A DNA stretch of 43,632 bases from Bryobacterales bacterium (GTDB lineage Bacteria; Acidobacteriota; Terriglobia; Bryobacterales; Bryobacteraceae), in contig CANIIC010000014.1 of NCBI GenBank assembly GCA_947467395.1, positions 1-43,632 on the forward strand, in the 5' to 3' direction. Below the pieces are notes generated by a model that was not told the DNA's origin, did not search any database, and saw only the letters and a program-made list of their open reading frames with translations. Positions 6,946 through 15,629 of the stretch are shown one piece after another. The first letter of the stretch is position 1. Each line of letters opens with the position of its first letter. The translations under genes and the position numbers were made by a program.

Positions 6946-8528
6946 GCGAAATCCTCCCAGGCTTCTTTGGGCTGCCGCTGTTGGCGGCGCTGGTGTTGTT
7001 GCTGTTGCCGCGAGCCAGACTGATTTGGATCGGTGTCCCCTTCCCGACCATCCTGTTGCGACGATGTTTCACTGCGGCTGTCACCGCTGATTGCCGTGCT
7101 TCCGTGCGCGGCGAAGACTGGTCCTGCGTCGATGGTGATTCGGTCCGCGTGGGCCGGGGTGCTTTCGCGAACCGGAAGTGATTCTGCGTGGAAGCCGGTT
7201 TGCTCCAAGCGGTCAACCAGTTTGCTGAGGTCCTGACGGAGAGAAGACTGCATCTGTTCGTCCGCGGTTCGGACGGCGACTCGGACTTCGGTGCCGCGCT
7301 GGGTGACGTGTAGATCCACGGGGCTCGCGTCGGGGGCGGACACGCGAACGGCTATCTCGTGAGCGGCTTGCGTGGGTTTGGGGGCTTCTTCGGCTTGCAG
7401 CACGGGGGCTTGCAGCACGGGCGCGACATCCGTCGCCCGGGGCTGCGTGTCCAATGGGAGCGTGGGGGCGAGCTTCACGGATTCGCGCTGCGGGGCTGGC
7501 GCAGCTGCGGGGCCGGGCTGAGGCTCGGGAAGTGGTGCTGCTGCGATGCGGGGCTCGGAGTGAGCGGTTTTTTCGGGTCGAGACTTTTCGTCAAAGGCCA
7601 GATCTTTGAAGGTCTGCTCTTTCTCGTCGGCATCGTCGGTGCCGGAGGCCACTGTCACTGTTGGCTGCGGGACATCTTCGGACTTCACTTCCGGAGTAAG
7701 TTTCGCGGCTTCGATGGGCTTGGTCTTGATGGGGGCTTCGGTGCGGGCGGGTCGCGCGGGGACGTCTTCGGCGACGGTGAGGCGCAGGGCGAAAGCGAGG
7801 GGTGCTGCGGGAGCTTGTTTCGCGGTCGGCGGAATTTCGATCGACGGAGGGATCTCGCGAGGGAGGTCTCGCGGGGCGTTCGGAGTGCTCGGGATGTTCG
7901 GCACGGGCGCGGCGATGCGGAGAGGTTCTTCGATGGGTGTGGCCGCGGTGGGCGGTGCTGCTGGTGCGGGCGTCGCGACTTCAATGGGCGCGGGGATGGT
8001 CGGGATCGCCTTGCCAGGTGTGGGGACGAGGTCGAGTGCTGCGGTAAGCACGGGTTCGGTGATCGTGGGCTGGTCTGGCCTCTCGTCGGGTGATTTCTCG
8101 ACGGTCGCGGTGGGTGCCGGAGCAGGGACGATCCATGTCAGAGCTGGTGCTGATGGCGCCTCGGTCTTGTTGGGGAGATCCTTCGCGCTCAGTTTGTTCG
8201 GCGCGACATCGGGGCGCGGGGTGCTTTCTTTGAGCATCGCTCGAATGATGGCGGAGGCGATCTGTTCGGGGGGCGCGGCGACAACTGCAGTGGGTGTTTC
8301 GTCGGGGACTTCGATCGGAGCGGTGGGATGGGTTTCTGTTTCTGAAACTTCTGGAGTCTGTGCCGATACGCCGAGTAGGGCAAGCAGGTCCGCGAAGCCG
8401 TTGGGTAGTGTTGGTGTGACCGCGGCCGCGTTGGCCGAGGCCGGGGGAGTTGCCTTTGCCAATGCGGTACCCGCGAGTAGACCTTCGATGGGTCCGGGAA
8501 TCGCGGTGGTGAGCGTTACGCCAGTCAC
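6942..8528 (-). CDS. fliK: Flagellar hook-length control protein FliK
   Basis: A long Pro/Ala/Thr-rich, low-complexity protein ending in a folded domain: EIAVRVSAPDASPVDLHVTQ, VRVAVRTADEQMQSSLRQDL and RLEQTGFHAESL match the C-terminal FliK domain that contacts FlhB to stop hook growth. The position next to flgD and flgE fits. The ORF track starts at GTG 8645 (567 residues), but the first 39 codons look non-coding in base use; I prefer GTG 8528 (528 residues), which has TAACCT five bases upstream and begins MTGVTLTTAIP. The start remains uncertain. A long plus-strand shadow ORF (7606..8796) lies opposite. Confidence 0.85.
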   Translation of the reverse strand: MTGVTLTTAIPGPIEGLLAGTALAKATPPASANAAAVTPTLPNGFADLLALLGVSAQTPEVSETETHPTAPIEVPDETPTAVVAAPPEQIASAIIRAMLKESTPRPDVAPNKLSAKDLPNKTEAPSAPALTWIVPAPAPTATVEKSPDERPDQPTITEPVLTAALDLVPTPGKAIPTIPAPIEVATPAPAAPPTAATPIEEPLRIAAPVPNIPSTPNAPRDLPREIPPSIEIPPTAKQAPAAPLAFALRLTVAEDVPARPARTEAPIKTKPIEAAKLTPEVKSEDVPQPTVTVASGTDDADEKEQTFKDLAFDEKSRPEKTAHSEPRIAAAPLPEPQPGPAAAPAPQRESVKLAPTLPLDTQPRATDVAPVLQAPVLQAEEAPKPTQAAHEIAVRVSAPDASPVDLHVTQRGTEVRVAVRTADEQMQSSLRQDLSKLVDRLEQTGFHAESLPVRESTPAHADRITIDAGPVFAAHGSTAISGDSRSETSSQQDGREGDTDPNQSGSRQQQQHQRRQQRQPKEAWEDFA

Positions 8529-8759
8529 GCTGGAGGTTATGCAGTTCTGCGTCCAAAGCGGAAAGTCTTTGTTTCTCGCGTTGCGGGTGGGCGGAGTAGT
8601 TGAGCTTCGGCAAAGAATTGTCAGAATCCGAAACCAAAACGGCACGGTTTCGACGATCGCGTTTCATGCTGGAACGTCGCTAGTCGCGCTCTTTGCGATT
8701 TCTCAACAACTTCGGAAACGGCGCATCAATTGCATCCTCAACGGCGAGGAACATCCAGC
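8529..8759. promoter_or_regulatory. Divergent control region between the two flagellar operons
   Basis: This 231-base region separates the probable fliK start (minus) from the flgF start (plus) and must hold promoters for both flagellar operons. I looked for sigma-54 (GG-N10-GC) and sigma-28 type elements and found no convincing match. The only clear signals are the TAACCT hexamer in front of fliK on the minus strand and GAGGA in front of flgF. Confidence 0.4.
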
Positions 8760-9464
8760 ATGGACCCGCTCTTACTTACGGCCGCTAGTGGCATGAAGGC
8801 TCGCATGCAATCGCTCGACATGCTCGCTAATAATGTTGCGAACAGCGGGACCTCGGGCTTCAAAGCCGATCACGAGTTCTACGGAATTTTCCGGGGCGAG
8901 TTGCCGGTGGTGGAAACGCGCTGGACGGACTTTTCGCAAGGGTCGGTGCTGCCTACAGGAAATCCCCTGGATCTGGCTCTCGATGGGAAGGGCTTCTTTG
9001 CGCTCAACTCGCCGGGCGGGGTCGTTTATAGTCGCACGGGGAATTTTCAAGTTTCGAAGGCGAACCAGCTGGCGACGGTGGAAGGCTACACGTTGCGGAA
9101 CACGCGCAATAACGGGCAGCCGATGGCGGTGGATCCGAAGCTGCCGGTGGAGATTGATCGTGCGGGGATCGTGCGGCAGAGCGGGCAGGAGATTGGGCAG
9201 ATCGAGATCTCGGGTTTCGATGATGCTGCTCGCAAGTTGAGCAAGCTGGGGACCAGCTATTTCTCGAACGCCGGGATGACCGCGAAACCCGAGGCGGAAA
9301 CCGTGATCCGGCAGGGGGCGATCGAACAATCGAACGTACCAGTGACCGATGGCGCGGTGCGGCTGATCGATGTGATGCGCCAGTTCGAAATGCTGCAACG
9401 CGCGATGAGCGTGGGTGCGGAGATGAACAAGCGCGCGGTGGATGAAGTTGCGCGGACTACCTAG
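8760..9464 (+). CDS. flgF: Flagellar basal-body rod protein FlgF
   Basis: A 234-residue rod protein. The start at 8760 is chosen over the ORF start at 8730 because GAGGA lies nine bases upstream and the rod-type N-terminus begins there (MDPLLLTAASGMKARMQSLD, then NVANSGTSGFKAD). The middle has the FlgF/FlgG core LALDGKGFFALNSPGG and the C-terminal helix RLIDVMRQFEMLQRAMSV. The shorter length and its place directly before flgG favour FlgF, a proximal rod subunit. First gene of the rightward flagellar operon. Confidence 0.92.
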   Translation: MDPLLLTAASGMKARMQSLDMLANNVANSGTSGFKADHEFYGIFRGELPVVETRWTDFSQGSVLPTGNPLDLALDGKGFFALNSPGGVVYSRTGNFQVSKANQLATVEGYTLRNTRNNGQPMAVDPKLPVEIDRAGIVRQSGQEIGQIEISGFDDAARKLSKLGTSYFSNAGMTAKPEAETVIRQGAIEQSNVPVTDGAVRLIDVMRQFEMLQRAMSVGAEMNKRAVDEVARTT

Positions 9465-9472
9465 GAGAACGA

Positions 9473-10264
9473 ATGATCCGAGCTTTGTATAGCGCTGGCA
9501 GCGGCCTGAACGCCCAGCAGATGAGCATCGATAACATCGCGAACAATCTTGCGAATGCGAACACGGCTGGCTTTAAGTCGCGCCGCACGCAGTTTCAGGA
9601 TCTGCTCTATCAGAGCTTCCTGCAGCCGGGGGCGGCGGCAGGCACGCAGACGACGGTTCCGAGCGGGCTGCAGCTTGGGTTGGGCGCGCGGCCATCGGCG
9701 AACAGCATTGTGTTCACGCAGGGCAATTTTCAGCAGACTGGGAATCAGCTGGATGTGGTGATCGAGGGCAAAGGATTCTTCCAGATTCGGCGTGCGGCCG
9801 GGGATACGGCGTACACGCGGGCGGGGAATTTCCAGATGGATCGTGACGGCAACTTGGTGACGGCGGCTGGCGATCCACTGGAACCGCAGATCACGCTTCC
9901 GCAGCAGGCGCAGACGATCACGATCGCCGCCGATGGCACGGTGAGTTACACGCAGGCGGGGCAAACGGCGGCTCAGGTGGCGGGGCAGATCCAGCTGGCG
10001 AATTTCACAAATCCGGGCGGGTTGAACAGTATCGGTGGGGGCCTGTTCCTGCCTACGGATGCGAGTGGTGCTCCGACGGCAGGGAATCCAGGTGGGCAGG
10101 AAGGGCTAGGGACGTTGCAGCAGGGATATGTCGAGGCGTCGAACGTCAGCGTCGTTGAAGAGTTCATCAACATGATCACTAGCCAGCGGGCCTACGAGGC
10201 GAACACCAAGGTGGTGAAGGCGGCGGACGAGATGTATTCCCAGGTCAATAATCTGACGCGATGA
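9473..10264 (+). CDS. flgG: Flagellar distal rod protein FlgG
   Basis: A 263-residue protein that matches FlgG along its length: MIRALYSAGSGLNAQQMSID, NNLANANTAGFKSRRTQFQD, the core VVIEGKGFFQIRRAAGD and the C-terminus EEFINMITSQRAYEANTKV ending VNNLTR. FlgG forms the distal rod that passes through the P and L rings. It has AGGAG in front of the ATG, eight bases after flgF. Its end overlaps flgA by four bases. Confidence 0.97.
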   Translation: MIRALYSAGSGLNAQQMSIDNIANNLANANTAGFKSRRTQFQDLLYQSFLQPGAAAGTQTTVPSGLQLGLGARPSANSIVFTQGNFQQTGNQLDVVIEGKGFFQIRRAAGDTAYTRAGNFQMDRDGNLVTAAGDPLEPQITLPQQAQTITIAADGTVSYTQAGQTAAQVAGQIQLANFTNPGGLNSIGGGLFLPTDASGAPTAGNPGGQEGLGTLQQGYVEASNVSVVEEFINMITSQRAYEANTKVVKAADEMYSQVNNLTR

Positions 10265-10962
10265 GACTACTGCTTGGAGTGTGGTTCGCGGCGGTCGCGG
10301 TGGGGTGTACGCCGATCGAGGCTGATCGGGTGTATGGCAAAGATCTTGCGGCTGCGCATGCGCGTTTCGCGACGCTGCCGGCGGAGCTCGACTTCGGTGC
10401 GGCTCCGGTGGCTGGTGCTCGCCGAACGATTCGGACGCTGGAACTGGAGAGGATCGCCCGGGAACATCACTTGTCGATCGAGCCAGGAACGGAATTGTGT
10501 TTTGAGCGTACGACGATGCTGCTCGAAGGGGATTCGTTGCGCGAGACGCTGGCGGTAGCGCTCGGTCGGCCCGGGGAGATTGAAGTGTTGGACTACAGCC
10601 GGACGCCACTGCCGATGGGTCGGCTGGAGTTTCGTGCGGGCTCGTTGTCGCCGACCGGGTTGTGGAGTGGGCGGCTGCTGTATGGAGAGAACCGGAGTGT
10701 CCCGATCTGGGTGCGCGTGCGGATCACCGATGCGGAGAGCGGGAAGTTGATTGCCGCACCGGCTTCGTCGGCGGGGCCTGCGATCAACCGGGGCCAGACC
10801 GTTCGTGTGGAGGTGACCAGCGGTGGTGTGTTGCTGGCATTCGATGCGGCGGCGGAAAGTTCGGGCCACATCGGCGAGGCGGTGACGGTGCGCAATCCGG
10901 CGAACGGGCAGCGCTTCCGGGCGATCGTGGAGGCCAAGGGAAAGGCAGGTATCCGTAAATGA
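10261..10962 (+). CDS. flgA: P-ring assembly chaperone FlgA
   Basis: A 233-residue periplasmic protein. A short signal sequence ends in AVAVGC, which resembles a lipobox. The C-terminal half is the SAF-type FlgA domain: VPIWVRVRITDAESGKLIAA, then INRGQTVRVEV, SGHIGEAVTVRNPANGQRF and RAIVEAKG. FlgA keeps FlgI soluble while the P ring forms. The gene overlaps flgG by four bases and flgH by four, so the three are co-translated. The usual FlgA is about 220-230 residues; identity is firm from the C-terminal domain and position. Confidence 0.9.
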   Translation: MRLLLGVWFAAVAVGCTPIEADRVYGKDLAAAHARFATLPAELDFGAAPVAGARRTIRTLELERIAREHHLSIEPGTELCFERTTMLLEGDSLRETLAVALGRPGEIEVLDYSRTPLPMGRLEFRAGSLSPTGLWSGRLLYGENRSVPIWVRVRITDAESGKLIAAPASSAGPAINRGQTVRVEVTSGGVLLAFDAAAESSGHIGEAVTVRNPANGQRFRAIVEAKGKAGIRK

Positions 10963-11552
10963 ACCGACTGTTATGGCTGGTTCCGCTGATGGCGTTGGCG
11001 CAATCGCCGGGGTCGCTGTTTACCGACTTCGGTCCGTTGTCGAACGCGGCTCGCGATGTGCGGGCGGGGGCGGCGGGGGACATTGTGACGATCGTGGTCT
11101 CCGACCAAGTGTCGGCGACGGCGACGGGCGGGACGAACAGTTCGCGCGCGTCGAATGGGAAGGCGAGTGTTTCTTCGCTGGCGGGGACGTTGGCGGCTGG
11201 GAATCCGCTCGCGAGTCTGCTCGATTTTTCAAATGAACGGAAGATCGTCGGGGCGGGGGATACCAGTCGTACGATGGCGTTCACGACGACGGTTTCTGCT
11301 CGAGTCATCGCGACCACTTTGAACGGGATGTTGGTGGTCGAGGCCACCAAGGAGACGGTCGTGAATTCGGAGCGTCAGCAGATTGTGCTGCGAGGGTTGA
11401 TCCGGCCGTATGACGTGACTCCGGCGAACACAATTCGCAGTGATCAGATCGCGGATCTGGCGCTGGTGGTGAATGGGAAGGGCGTCGTGGATGACGCCAT
11501 CAAACGTCCGAACGCGCTGTATCGCGTCCTGCTGAGTCTTCTGCCCTTCTAG
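10959..11552 (+). CDS. flgH: Flagellar L-ring protein FlgH, without lipobox
   Basis: A 197-residue FlgH: SLFTDFGPLSNAARDVRAGD-like start of the mature chain, GDIVTIVVSDQVSATA, AFTTTVSARVIATTLNGMLV and VNSERQQIVLRGLIRPYDV are the conserved blocks, ending with the domain that lines the L-ring pore. Classical FlgH is a lipoprotein; this protein has no cysteine at all and its signal peptide ends MALAQS, as for signal peptidase I. It is also about 35 residues shorter than the enteric form. It lies between flgA and flgI as usual. Confidence 0.93.
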   Translation: MNRLLWLVPLMALAQSPGSLFTDFGPLSNAARDVRAGAAGDIVTIVVSDQVSATATGGTNSSRASNGKASVSSLAGTLAAGNPLASLLDFSNERKIVGAGDTSRTMAFTTTVSARVIATTLNGMLVVEATKETVVNSERQQIVLRGLIRPYDVTPANTIRSDQIADLALVVNGKGVVDDAIKRPNALYRVLLSLLPF

Positions 11553-11560
11553 GAAACTAC

Positions 11561-12661
11561 ATGCCCAAACTTATGCGCTTGCTACTCGCCCTCTGTTTGC
11601 TGGTTCCGGCCGATGCGGCGACACGCATCAAGGAGCTAGCGTCGCTGGAAGGCGTTCGCGACAACCAACTGATGGGTTACGGTGTTGTCGTCGGGCTGAA
11701 CGGCACGGGCGACAAGCGCCAGACCGTATTTTCGGCGCAGGCGCTGACGAACATCCTCAAGCGGATGGGTGTCAGCGTGAATCCGACGGCGATCCAGGTG
11801 CGCAACATGGCGGCGGTGATGGTGACCGCGACGCTGCCGCCGTTTGCTCAGCCCGGCACGCGAATCGACATCACGGCTGCGGCGATCGGCGATGCCAACA
11901 ATCTTCAGGGAGGCCTGCTGTTGCTCACGTCGCTGCAGGGGCCGGATGGTCAGGTGTATGCGGCGGCTCAGGGGCCGTTGCTGACAGGCGGCTTTGTCGC
12001 GGGGGGCGGGGGGAATGCGCAGACGTTGAATCATCCGACGGTGGGCCGGATTCCGAGTGGGGCGATCATTGAGCGCAGTCCGCCGACGGTCGCGCCTTCG
12101 GAGACTTTGCGGTTGCAGCTTCGGCAGGCGGATTTCAGTACGGCGGCGAGGATTGCGGAAGTGCTCAATGCGCACTTCCCCGGCTCGGCCACGTCGCCTA
12201 CGGCGCGGGCGGAGAGTTCGGGGTCGGTCGCGGTCCAGCTTCCGGCGGCGTTCCTGACGCGACCGGTGGAATTCGTCGCGGAGATCGAGAATCTGACCGT
12301 GGAGGCGGATCGGGCGCAGAAGGTGGTGATCAATGAGCGAACGGGGACGATCGTGCTGGGCAAGGAAGTCCGCATCTCTCCGGTCGCGATCTTGCATGGG
12401 GCGCTGAGCGTGGAGGTCCGGACGACGTTCGATGTGTCGCAGCCCAATGCGCTGGCTGCGGGCGATACGACGGTGGTTCCGAAGGTCAACGTAGATGCGA
12501 AGGAGGCTCGGGCGCAGAATGTGGTGCTGAATCAGGGCGCTACGGTGGAGGATCTGGTGCGGGCGCTGCAGGCGATCGGCTCGACTTCGCGCGACATCAT
12601 TGCCGTGCTCCAGAACATGCGCGCGGCTGGGGCGCTGAGCGCCGAACTTGAGGTGATCTGA
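11561..12661 (+). CDS. flgI: Flagellar P-ring protein FlgI
   Basis: A 366-residue FlgI with a signal peptide (LMRLLLALCLLVPADAA) and conserved blocks throughout: RIKELASLEGVRDNQLMGYG, VVGLNGTGDKRQTVFSAQAL, NVAAVMVTATLPPFA-like segment at about residue 85, and the C-terminal NVVLNQGATVEDLVRALQAI. FlgI forms the P ring, the bushing of the rod in the peptidoglycan layer. The stop overlaps the start of the next gene by one base (TGATGG). Confidence 0.96.
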   Translation: MPKLMRLLLALCLLVPADAATRIKELASLEGVRDNQLMGYGVVVGLNGTGDKRQTVFSAQALTNILKRMGVSVNPTAIQVRNMAAVMVTATLPPFAQPGTRIDITAAAIGDANNLQGGLLLLTSLQGPDGQVYAAAQGPLLTGGFVAGGGGNAQTLNHPTVGRIPSGAIIERSPPTVAPSETLRLQLRQADFSTAARIAEVLNAHFPGSATSPTARAESSGSVAVQLPAAFLTRPVEFVAEIENLTVEADRAQKVVINERTGTIVLGKEVRISPVAILHGALSVEVRTTFDVSQPNALAAGDTTVVPKVNVDAKEARAQNVVLNQGATVEDLVRALQAIGSTSRDIIAVLQNMRAAGALSAELEVI

Positions 12662-12945
12662 TGGAGGTCGGGCTCAGTTCCGCGGCGGCGATGCTGCCGA
12701 CGGGCGATCCGGTCGGGAAACCGAAGAATCCGGCCGAGGCGGCGCAGCAGTTCGAGGCGTTGCTGCTGACGCAGATGCTGCGGGCGGCGCATGCTTCGGA
12801 ATTTCAGGAGGACCCGACGGCCGACAACATGTGGGATATGGCGGCGCAGCAGTTCGCGCAGGTGTTATCGAAGAACGGAGGGCTGGGGCTGGCCCGCATG
12901 ATCCAGACGGGCCTCGAAAAACCTCATTTGGAGCGCAAACCCTAG
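12661..12945 (+). CDS. flgJ: FlgJ-type rod-binding protein, lacking the muramidase domain
   Basis: A 94-residue protein matching only the N-terminal rod-binding part of FlgJ: EAAQQFEALLLTQMLRAAHA, NMWDMAAQQFAQVLSKNGGL and ARMIQTGL. In enterics this is followed by a glucosaminidase domain that opens the peptidoglycan for the rod; here it is absent, as in many non-enteric bacteria that use a separate enzyme. It ends the rightward flagellar operon. Confidence 0.88.
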   Translation: MEVGLSSAAAMLPTGDPVGKPKNPAEAAQQFEALLLTQMLRAAHASEFQEDPTADNMWDMAAQQFAQVLSKNGGLGLARMIQTGLEKPHLERKP

Positions 12946-12957
12946 CTAGGCTACACT
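12928..12957 (+). promoter_or_regulatory. Candidate sigma-70 promoter for the TPR gene and dgt
   Basis: TTGGAG (12928-12933) and TACACT (12952-12957) are separated by 18 bases at the end of flgJ. A 7-bp hairpin (GACGGGC/GCCCGTC, 12963-12982) follows in the presumed 5' leader before the GGAG ribosome-binding site at about 12986. Confidence 0.35.
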
Positions 12958-12995
12958 TTATAGACGGGCCGAGCTGCCCGTCGCTGGAGTTTTCC

Positions 12996-13709
12996 ATGTC
13001 CTCTTCTCACCTGACCCGTAAAGACCTTAAAAACGACGTGATCGATCATGAAGTGCAAGTCGGCGTCCAGTACGTGACTTCGCACAAAGGCCTGCTGACG
13101 AAGGCGGCCATCGGGGTCGGCGTGCTGCTGGTTGGCGCTGCTGGGTACATGTACTACAGCAACAGTCAGGGCGAAGTTCGCGAGAAGGCACTGCTGGAAG
13201 CTCGGCGTGTGATGGTGGCGACGGTCGGTACGGCGGCGAAGGCTCCGAACCTTAGCTTCCCGACGCAGGAAGAAAAGGACAAGGCCACCGAGGCGGCCTA
13301 CACCAAGGTCGCCAATCAGTATCCGGGCAGTGTGGAAGCCGCGATCTCGCAGCTGTACCTAGCTGCGGCGAAGGCCGACCGGGGTGACTTGGATGCGGCG
13401 ACTGCGGATTACCGTCAGGTGATCGATAAGGCTCCGGCGCCGTTCGTTTCGACCGCCAAGCTGGCTCTGAGCCAGATCTTGTGGGGTCAGGGCAAGATGG
13501 ACGAATCCAAGAAGATGTTGGACGAAGTCGTCGCCAACCCGACGGAGTTCGTTTCCGCGGAACAGGCCAAGCTGACTTTGGCGCGGCTGCAACTGCGCAG
13601 CAACCCTGCGGAAGCTCGCAAGATCCTGGACTCGCTGGCGAAGGAACGCTCCGCCATCAGCACGGTCGCGGTGGAACTGATGGGTCAGCTTCCGCCCGTC
13701 AGCAACTAA
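12996..13709 (+). CDS. Membrane-anchored TPR protein (YfgM-like)
   Basis: The ORF starts at 12831, but the true start is the ATG at 12996, with GGAG six bases upstream, giving 237 residues. A cytoplasmic segment (LTRKDLKNDVIDHEVQVGVQ) precedes one membrane helix (AAIGVGVLLVGAAGYMYYS, about residues 37-56). The rest is a set of tetratricopeptide repeats, such as AAISQLYLAAAKADRGDLDA and YRQVIDKAPAPFVSTAKLAL. The layout (short inside segment, one helix, TPR outside) is that of the YfgM/TPR_21 family linked to the periplasmic side of the Sec translocon; its role here is inferred. Confidence 0.85.
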   Translation: MSSSHLTRKDLKNDVIDHEVQVGVQYVTSHKGLLTKAAIGVGVLLVGAAGYMYYSNSQGEVREKALLEARRVMVATVGTAAKAPNLSFPTQEEKDKATEAAYTKVANQYPGSVEAAISQLYLAAAKADRGDLDAATADYRQVIDKAPAPFVSTAKLALSQILWGQGKMDESKKMLDEVVANPTEFVSAEQAKLTLARLQLRSNPAEARKILDSLAKERSAISTVAVELMGQLPPVSN

Positions 13710-13721
13710 TCGGCGAACCCC

Positions 13722-14858
13722 TTGGCAGCAGGCTCCGAAACTCAGCACACTCCGCTGGCGCACCTGCGTTTTGCAGTGGAGCGTGCCCGGGGTCGCCGTT
13801 ATCCTGAGTTCTCTCATCCCTACCGCAACGACTTCCAGCGGGATCGCGACCGCATTGTGCATGCGCGCGCGTTTCGACGGCTGGAAGACAAGACGCAGGT
13901 TTTCTCGTCCTATTATTCCGATCACTTCCGCAATCGGCTGACGCACACGATTGAAGTTTCACAGGTCGCCCGGACGGTCGCGGCCGCGTTAGGGCTGAAC
14001 GGCGACTTCACGGAAGCACTCGCGTTGGCGCACGATATCGGTCATCCGCCTTACGCCCATTCCGGGGAAATTGAGCTGGATCGGATGATGCGGCGGTTCG
14101 GGGAACGCTTTGAGCACAACACACACGCGCTGCGGATTGTCGAGAGTTTCGAGACGCCGTATGCGCGATTCCCTGGGTTGAACCTGACGTTCGAGGTTCG
14201 CGAAGGCATCGTGAAACATTCGCGTGATCTGGTGCCGGGCACCGATCCTGCGTTGGACGAGTATCTGCCGACGCTGCGGCCACCGCTGGAGGCGCAGCTG
14301 ATCGATCTGTGTGACGAGATCGCCTACAACGCCGCTGATTTTGATGATGCGTACTCCGCGGGGATGATTCGCGTGGAGGATGCGCAGGCTTCGATCGCCA
14401 AGTTCGCGGAACTGTGGGACGACGCCGAGTCGATGTTTCCGGGCGCCAGTGACCGGGTTCGCATGCATGAGATTGTGCGAGCGCTGATCGAAGTGATGGT
14501 GACGGGTTTAATGGACGGTACGATTGCGGCGGCTGCGGGACTCGCCGATGTGGATGCCGTGCGGTCCGCGCCCAACCGCATCGCAGTGTTCACTCCGGAG
14601 GCTGCGCAGTGCAGTCGCGAGATGAAGGCGTTCCTACGGTCGCACGTTTACCTGTCGGCGGAGGTTCGCAACGCGACGGAGTTTGCGGTCCGACGCATGG
14701 AGGCGCTGTTCGACTTCTTTATGGATCGGCCGGATGTGTTGCCGGAGGCGTATCGCGAGCAGTCGGCCGGCGAGCCGCTGCATCGTCAGGTGTGCGACTA
14801 CATCGCGGGCATGACGGACGGGTTCTTCCGGAAGACTTGCGATCAGTTGGGGCTATAG
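13722..14858 (+). CDS. dgt: Deoxyguanosinetriphosphate triphosphohydrolase-like protein
   Basis: A 378-residue HD-superfamily enzyme. The N-terminal family signature is plain: [37 protein letters not shown] and RNRLTHTIEVSQVAR. The metal-binding HD pair lies in LALAHDIGHPPYAHSGE. The family cleaves dGTP (or other dNTPs) to the nucleoside and triphosphate. The start is TTG at 13722, 12 bases after the TPR gene; the conserved N-terminus needs about this many residues, so TTG is credible. Its stop directly abuts the stop of the convergent lipoprotein gene. Confidence 0.92.
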   Translation: MAAGSETQHTPLAHLRFAVERARGRRYPEFSHPYRNDFQRDRDRIVHARAFRRLEDKTQVFSSYYSDHFRNRLTHTIEVSQVARTVAAALGLNGDFTEALALAHDIGHPPYAHSGEIELDRMMRRFGERFEHNTHALRIVESFETPYARFPGLNLTFEVREGIVKHSRDLVPGTDPALDEYLPTLRPPLEAQLIDLCDEIAYNAADFDDAYSAGMIRVEDAQASIAKFAELWDDAESMFPGASDRVRMHEIVRALIEVMVTGLMDGTIAAAAGLADVDAVRSAPNRIAVFTPEAAQCSREMKAFLRSHVYLSAEVRNATEFAVRRMEALFDFFMDRPDVLPEAYREQSAGEPLHRQVCDYIAGMTDGFFRKTCDQLGL

Positions 14859-15554
14859 TTACTCCGCGATCAACTTGATTTCGCCTACGCCGCCTTTTAC
14901 GTCCACGCGAACCGTGACCGGAGAGTTCAGTTCACGCGGGTTGACCCAGCGGCCGTTGCGTTCTTCGAGGCCGCTGGTATCGATGCTGCCGATGCCGCCT
15001 GCGGCGGTTGCCGAGATGCCGACGTTCTTGGGCAAGTAGATGGTCGCCGAACCAACGCCGCCGTTCACGCGCACGTCGTAGCTCTGCTTCGGATTGCCGC
15101 GCAGGTCGAGCTTAAGTTCGCCGGCTCCCATGTTGACCTCGACGTTGCGCAGGGGTAGGCCGCCCAGGTTCATTTGTACTTCACCCGCGCCGAGCTTGGC
15201 CACGACCTCCGTGAGCTTGCTTTCGTTGAGGCGTACATCCCAGCGGTATTCGGTCTCGCCGAAGCCTCCGGGGCCCTCGGGTTGCGAGATTTCCAGGTCC
15301 GAGCGAGCGCCGGTGGAGTGGTAGTTCACGCGCGGCTTCCAGGCGGAGATGTTGTAGGTGAAGTCCGCCTCGGCCAGGTACTTCGACCCGCTGTCGATGT
15401 GGAGTTCGCCTGCGCCCATCTTCAGGTCGAGCCGGAGGATTTCGGAGCCGTCGAGGTCGAAGTGAACAGATTCGTGTTGCGTGGGGCCGATCGGGGCTTG
15501 ATGGCAACTGGAGAGCAGGAGAAGGGCCGCCAGGGTTCCGCCGAGGTAGTTCAT
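14859..15554 (-). CDS. Lipoprotein with toast-rack (LiaF/DUF4097-like) domain
   Basis: A 231-residue protein with a lipoprotein signal (LAALLLLSSC, Cys at residue 17). The mature part is a repeating beta structure with recurring short motifs: LRLDLKMGAGELHIDSG, AKLGAGEVQMNLGG, NMGAGELKLDLRG, GGVGSATIYLP and KGGVGEIKLIAE. This is the toast-rack pattern of right-handed beta repeats found in LiaF-type and DUF4097 proteins. The repeating MGAGEL/GGVG units suggest a surface or envelope-stress sensor, but the substrate is unknown. It has no Shine-Dalgarno; TATCCT lies five bases before the ATG. Confidence 0.85.
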   Translation of the reverse strand: MNYLGGTLAALLLLSSCHQAPIGPTQHESVHFDLDGSEILRLDLKMGAGELHIDSGSKYLAEADFTYNISAWKPRVNYHSTGARSDLEISQPEGPGGFGETEYRWDVRLNESKLTEVVAKLGAGEVQMNLGGLPLRNVEVNMGAGELKLDLRGNPKQSYDVRVNGGVGSATIYLPKNVGISATAAGGIGSIDTSGLEERNGRWVNPRELNSPVTVRVDVKGGVGEIKLIAE

Positions 15555-15559
15555 GGCTG

Positions 15560-15565
15560 AGGATA
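15560..15565 (-). promoter_or_regulatory. -10 element TATCCT next to the lipoprotein start
   Basis: On the minus strand TATCCT is followed by CAGCC and then the ATG at 15554. There is no Shine-Dalgarno. It fits the leaderless pattern but with slightly short spacing (5 bases). Confidence 0.4.
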
Positions 15566-15607
15566 CGACGGCGGGCGGGGAAACGTTCCTGAAATCTTGC
15601 GGTCCGG

Positions 15608-15629
15608 GGGAGCGGCATGGGCCGCTCCC
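15608..15629. other. Perfect 9-bp hairpin in divergent intergenic region
   Basis: GGGAGCGGC, loop ATGG, then GCCGCTCCC. No T-run follows on either strand, so it is not a clear terminator. It lies in the 219-base gap between the lipoprotein gene and gatB, where both must have promoters. Confidence 0.5.

Noticed and set aside
8529-8759. Sigma-28 or sigma-54 flagellar promoters in the divergent region
   Set aside because: TGGAACG and CGGCACG resemble -24 halves, but no correctly spaced -12 GC exists; no sigma-28 consensus is recognisable.
7606-8796. 396-residue plus-strand ORF opposite fliK
   Set aside because: It is antisense to fliK, whose C-terminal domain and position are clear. The long open frame reflects the Ala/Pro/Thr-rich, GC-rich codons of fliK.
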